NCBI GenBank assembly: GCA_963814975.1
Contig: CAWFFB010000021.1
Coordinates: 124,001-188,000 of the forward strand
Length of the DNA stretch: 64,000 nucleotides
Direction: 5' to 3'
From: CAVUXJ01 sp963814975
Lineage (GTDB): Bacteria; Acidobacteriota; Vicinamibacteria; Vicinamibacterales; CAVVIG01
In this document: one piece after another, positions 60,727 through 64,000 of the stretch
Layout of the letters: every line of letters starts with the position of its first letter
How positions within the stretch are numbered: position 1 is the stretch's first letter
The notes under the pieces: generated by a model
What the model saw: only the letters and a program-made list of their open reading frames with translations
Databases searched by the model: none
What the model was told of the DNA's origin: nothing
Program-made: the position numbers and the translations under genes

Positions 60727-62217
60727 ATGAGGGTTTCCAACAGCAGTTTTTCGACGGCGAGGATCCGGCTGCGAGTGCCTGTCATCGTGATGGTTATCGG
60801 TGCGACCGCAGTTCCCATCGAGCTTCGATCTCTGCACCAGGCAGCATTGAGCTTCGGCATCTTCGCCGCCGACGTCCTGGCGAACATCGCGGGCTATGTG
60901 CCTGTCGGGATTGTGCTCGGAGAGTTGGGGCCTGGTCGGGCGCTGGTGGTCGCAGTCTCGATGGCGACGTTTGCCGAGGTGAGTCAGCTCGGCATGCTGC
61001 ATCGCGATCCCTCTGCCATTGATGTTGCCGCGAACGCGATCGGCGCGGTCCTGGGGATTGTCGTCAGCGAGCGCTGGAAGATTCGCTCGCCTGGGTTCAC
61101 GCTCAGCAGATGGAAATCGGTCGTCGCGGCGGCGCTCGCGTGCGTGCTGATTCTTGCGGTACGGGCGACATCGGGCTACGCCCCCAATCATCGCGGAGCG
61201 ACGTCGACGGGAACACTCGAAGCGTACTGGAGGTTCGATGAAAGCCGTGGGAGCGTTGCACTGGATTCATCGGGCCATGGTTTGCACGGCAGGTTCAGCA
61301 AGGAACCGACCCGCATCGCCGGCGTCTTGGGACATGCGGTCAAGCTGGATGGTGCGGCGGACTACATCGATTTCGGGCGATCCACTCCTCTTCGCCTGGT
61401 CGGGAGTATGACGATCAGCGCCTGGATCAACCCCAGCTCCTTCCCGGTAGACGATGCGTCGATTGTCTCGAACCACAATGGGCTTGGCTACCAGTTGGAC
61501 ACGACCGTTGATAGAGGGCCGCGGACGATCGGGTTCAAGCTCGCGAACGCGTGCGGAAGCCTCATGGCCCGTTACGGGGCGACTCCGCTGGACATTGACA
61601 CGTGGTACCACGTGGCCGGCGTCTACGACGCTGAAGCACGGACGTTGGATGTGTACTTGAATGGGAAACCTGACAACGGCTTCCTGCGTGGATCGGTGAC
61701 CGGAGCTCAGCGCAGTTCCCGCGAGGCGGTTTACGTCGGTCGTCGCAGCAATATCAAGGGGTTTGAATTCGCCGGTTCCGTTGATGATGTGCGTATCTAC
61801 TCGCGTGCCCTGACGAAGGCCGAGGTCTCCGCCGAATTGCATGGAACAGCGATTGATGAGCTGGACGAACAGGTTGCCGCCCACTCGGCGGGCTCGCGCA
61901 GCCCGGTAGCCGGCACCGAGCGCCCCATTCCATGCGGCGGTCAGTCCGATTACGAGGATGCTTTGCTCCCTGGTGCGGCCGCGGTGCTCGGCGTGTTTGT
62001 CGCGGTGGCGTGCGCAGGTCTCTGGCCGTCGGCTGGATGGCCAGGTTGCCTTGCCGTCAGCTTTGTCGGGGGATGGTTCCTTCTGCTCGGTACGGCCTCC
62101 ACGTTACCCGCGTTTTGCTACTGGCTGATCCCGTTGACGAGTCTCGCTGGCGGGGCATCCGTGGCGGCAGGTCGCCCCGGCCACGTGCACCAGGCGCCGG
62201 GCATTCCCCATTCGTAA
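60727..62217 (+). CDS. VanZ-like membrane domain fused to LamG (concanavalin-like) domain
   Basis: 496 residues. N-terminal VanZ-type part with four helices: VPVIVMVIGATAVPIELRSL, LSFGIFAADVLANIAGYVPVGIVLGEL, VVAVSMATFAEVSQLGMLHRDPSAIDVAANAIGAVLGIV. A lone helix (SVVAAALACVLILAV) leads to a periplasmic/extracellular LamG-like jellyroll (GTLEAYWRFDESRGSVALDSSGHG, DGAADYIDFGRSTPL, MTISAWINPS, VDDVRIYSRALTKAEV), and three more helices follow at the C-terminus. ATG at 60727; the long in-frame sequence upstream of it lies across the promoter and has no domain. A surface glycan-binding protein tethered in the inner membrane is inferred. Convergent with the CusA-type gene. Confidence 0.78.
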   Translation: MRVSNSSFSTARIRLRVPVIVMVIGATAVPIELRSLHQAALSFGIFAADVLANIAGYVPVGIVLGELGPGRALVVAVSMATFAEVSQLGMLHRDPSAIDVAANAIGAVLGIVVSERWKIRSPGFTLSRWKSVVAAALACVLILAVRATSGYAPNHRGATSTGTLEAYWRFDESRGSVALDSSGHGLHGRFSKEPTRIAGVLGHAVKLDGAADYIDFGRSTPLRLVGSMTISAWINPSSFPVDDASIVSNHNGLGYQLDTTVDRGPRTIGFKLANACGSLMARYGATPLDIDTWYHVAGVYDAEARTLDVYLNGKPDNGFLRGSVTGAQRSSREAVYVGRRSNIKGFEFAGSVDDVRIYSRALTKAEVSAELHGTAIDELDEQVAAHSAGSRSPVAGTERPIPCGGQSDYEDALLPGAAAVLGVFVAVACAGLWPSAGWPGCLAVSFVGGWFLLLGTASTLPAFCYWLIPLTSLAGGASVAAGRPGHVHQAPGIPHS

Positions 62218-62264
62218 AGTGCCTGGTTGAGATCGGAGTCGTTGTTCGGACAGGTTGATTCCCG

Positions 62265-64000
62265 TTAGATGTGGAGCAGTGCTGAGGCCCGCAGTGTCCC
62301 CCGCTCGAGCGTCCGCCGCTTCATCAGGAAGAAGATGATTGGCGTGATGATCAGCACGTGGACGGCCGACGTGATCATGCCCCCGATGATCGGGGCGGCG
62401 ATTGGTTTCATCACGTCTGATCCCACGCCCGCGCTCCACAGGATTGGCAGCAGCCCAGCGACTGTTGCCACAACGGTCATGAGCTTCGGTCGAAGTCGCT
62501 GCACCGCTCCAGCGACGGTCGCCTCGATGAGCGCTTCTTCGGTAAGCGGCGAGCCCGTCGATATTCGGCGGTCGAGCGCTTCGTGCAGATAGACGACCAT
62601 GATGACGCCCGTCTGTACGGCGACGCCGTAGAGCGTGATGTACCCGACCCACACTGCGACCGAGAAGTTGTAGCCGAGCAGCCACTGCAGCACGATGCCG
62701 CCCGTCATGGCGTACGGGACCGAGAGCATCACGATCACGGCTTCTGGTCCCGAACGAAAGATCAGATAGAGCAGCACGAAGATCGCCAGCAACACGACCG
62801 GCAAGATGAGGCGAATGCGTTTCGAGGCCCGAAGCTGCATTTCATACTGACCGGACCACTCGAGAAGATAGCCGGGAGGAAGCTGGAGTTGCCGTTCGAT
62901 GGCTTCGCGCGCACGTGCCACGTAGCCGCCGATGTCGCGGCTGGCCGCATCGACGTATACGTACCCGGCCAGTTGTCCGTTCTCATCGCGGATCATGGAC
63001 GGTCCGGTCGTCCTTCCGATGTTCGCCAACTGCCCCAGCGGAACTTGTAAGCCTGCCGGCGTCTTGACCAGCACCCGTTCAAGAGCCGGCAGATCGTCAC
63101 GGAAGTCTGGCTGATAGCGCACGTTGATGGGGTAGCGCTCGCGGCCTTCGAACATCTGGCCGCCGCTGCTGCCGCCGACGGCGGTCTGCACGACATCCTC
63201 GACGTCCTGGACCGTGAGGCCATACCGTGCGATTGCGGCCCGGTCCACCCGGATATCCACGAAGTACCCGTCGGCTACCCGTTCGGCATATGCGGATCGG
63301 GTTCCCGGCACGGCGCGCAGAATCTGCTCGATCCGGCGGCCGGTGTCCTGTATCACGGCAAGGTCGGAGCCGAGAATCTTGACGCCGACCGGTGTCTTGA
63401 TGCCGGTGAAGAGCATGTCCAGACGGCCGCGAATTGGCTGGGTCCAGACGTTCGAAAGGCCTGGAAACTGCAGGTCGCGGTTCATCTCCGCCTGCAGGCC
63501 CTCAAACGTCAGGCCCGGCCGCCACTGGTCGCGCGGCTTGAGCGTTACCGTGGTATTGACCATTGACAGGGGCGAATTGTCAGTCGCAGTGGTCGCGCGT
63601 CCCGCCGTCCCGAACACTCGCTCGACCTCTGGAAACATCAGGAGCCTGCGATCCTGCTGTTGAAGAAGCCGCGTCGCCTCGGTGATCGACAGACCTGGCG
63701 GCGCCGACGGCATGTACAGCATCGTGCCTTCGTACAGCGGCGGCATGAACTCGTGGCCGAGCGTCAAGAGGAGCAGCCCTGTCAGCGGGACGATGGCGGC
63801 GTTGACGCCGAGGAAGACCCACTTCCAGCGGAGGGCGAGTCGTAGCGTGGGCTCGTAAACCTCAGCGCAGAACCGCGTGATCGGGTTTGGCCGCCTGGGT
63901 GCGGACTGGAGACTCGCCGACGAGAAGGGTTGCCATCAGCACCGGAACCAGCGTGATCGCGAGCAGCGTCGCGGCCGCGACCGCGGACGTCTTGGTCAGC
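62265..64000 (-). CDS. cusA: CusA/CzcA heavy-metal RND efflux pump, C-terminal part, runs off the window
   Basis: Inner-membrane HME-RND transporter, about the last 570 residues of roughly 1040. Visible: KTSAVAAATLLAITLVPVLMATLLVGE (TM5-6) at the right edge, NPITRF near 63880, LGHEFMPPLYEGTMLYMPSAPPGLS (large periplasmic loop), LSNVWTQPIRGRLDMLFTGIKTPVGVKILG (typical of Cu/Ag pumps), and TM8-12 including LIFRSGPEAVIVMLSVPYAMTGG and GVAVQTGVIMVVYLHEAL. One frame change lies near 63920. Monovalent (Cu/Ag) rather than divalent metal is suggested by the TGIKTPVG region. Not obviously connected with the glycan genes; probably the locus edge. Confidence 0.88.

Overview
The window is high-GC DNA from a Gram-negative bacterium. 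Evidence for an outer membrane: a Wza-type export protein, an outer-membrane beta-barrel, LPS-type heptose genes and a CusA-type RND pump. It carries an exosortase (XrtA/PEP-CTERM) locus merged with a very large exopolysaccharide / O-antigen locus. FG-GAP repeats with YRPSNG motifs, a HAF-repeat protein and a sigma-54 activator with no receiver domain would fit an Acidobacteriota (Vicinamibacteria-like) genome, but that placement is inference. Many genes read as intact proteins only after joining two or three frames. The breaks cluster (about 1-13,200, 18,984-21,350, 28,500-30,300, 37,200-37,800, 42,000-48,400) while long stretches between are clean, so uncorrected sequencing indels are likelier than mass pseudogenisation.

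Layout. 1-7361 (+): glycosyltransferase, ABC polysaccharide exporter (Wzm/Wzt), methyltransferase, and a methyltransferase / coiled-coil / glycosyltransferase fusion. 7358-9997 (-): methyltransferase and a secreted FG-GAP repeat protein. 10203-18107 (+): WecA-like phosphosugar transferase, sigma-54 activator, then the XrtA-type export operon (export protein, beta-barrel, chain-length determinant, ATPase, tyrosine autokinase). 18133-22574: heptose genes gmhA (-) and hldE (+), a heptosyltransferase and a GNAT protein. 22626-53009 (-): about 30 kb on one strand with a secreted beta-helix protein, Wzx-type flippase, several glycosyltransferases, wecB/wecC, an O-antigen ligase/polymerase, an amidotransferase-like protein, FkbM methyltransferase, two deacetylase-like proteins, two parallel sets of aminotransferase / oxidoreductase / acyltransferase genes, a second epimerase, a polyprenyl-P sugar transferase and a small degenerate GGDEF protein. 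53281-57259 (-): epsI, exosortase, TPR lipoprotein. 57716-64000: HAF-repeat protein, a 47-residue membrane protein, a PEP-CTERM protein, a VanZ-LamG protein and a partial CusA-type pump.

How it fits together. Nucleotide sugars (ManNAcA-type and 2,3-diamino-uronate-type) and the two lipid-linked initiators (10203 and 51311) feed the glycosyltransferases. Repeat units leave by a Wzx/Wzy-type route (flippase, ligase/polymerase, chain-length determinant, export protein, beta-barrel, kinase); a second ABC route sits at the left end. The exosortase anchors PEP-CTERM proteins, one of which is encoded here. Sigma-54-type -24/-12 elements precede the PEP-CTERM gene, the beta-helix gene, the VanZ-LamG gene and, more weakly, three other units, and the activator at 11420 is the obvious candidate to drive them.
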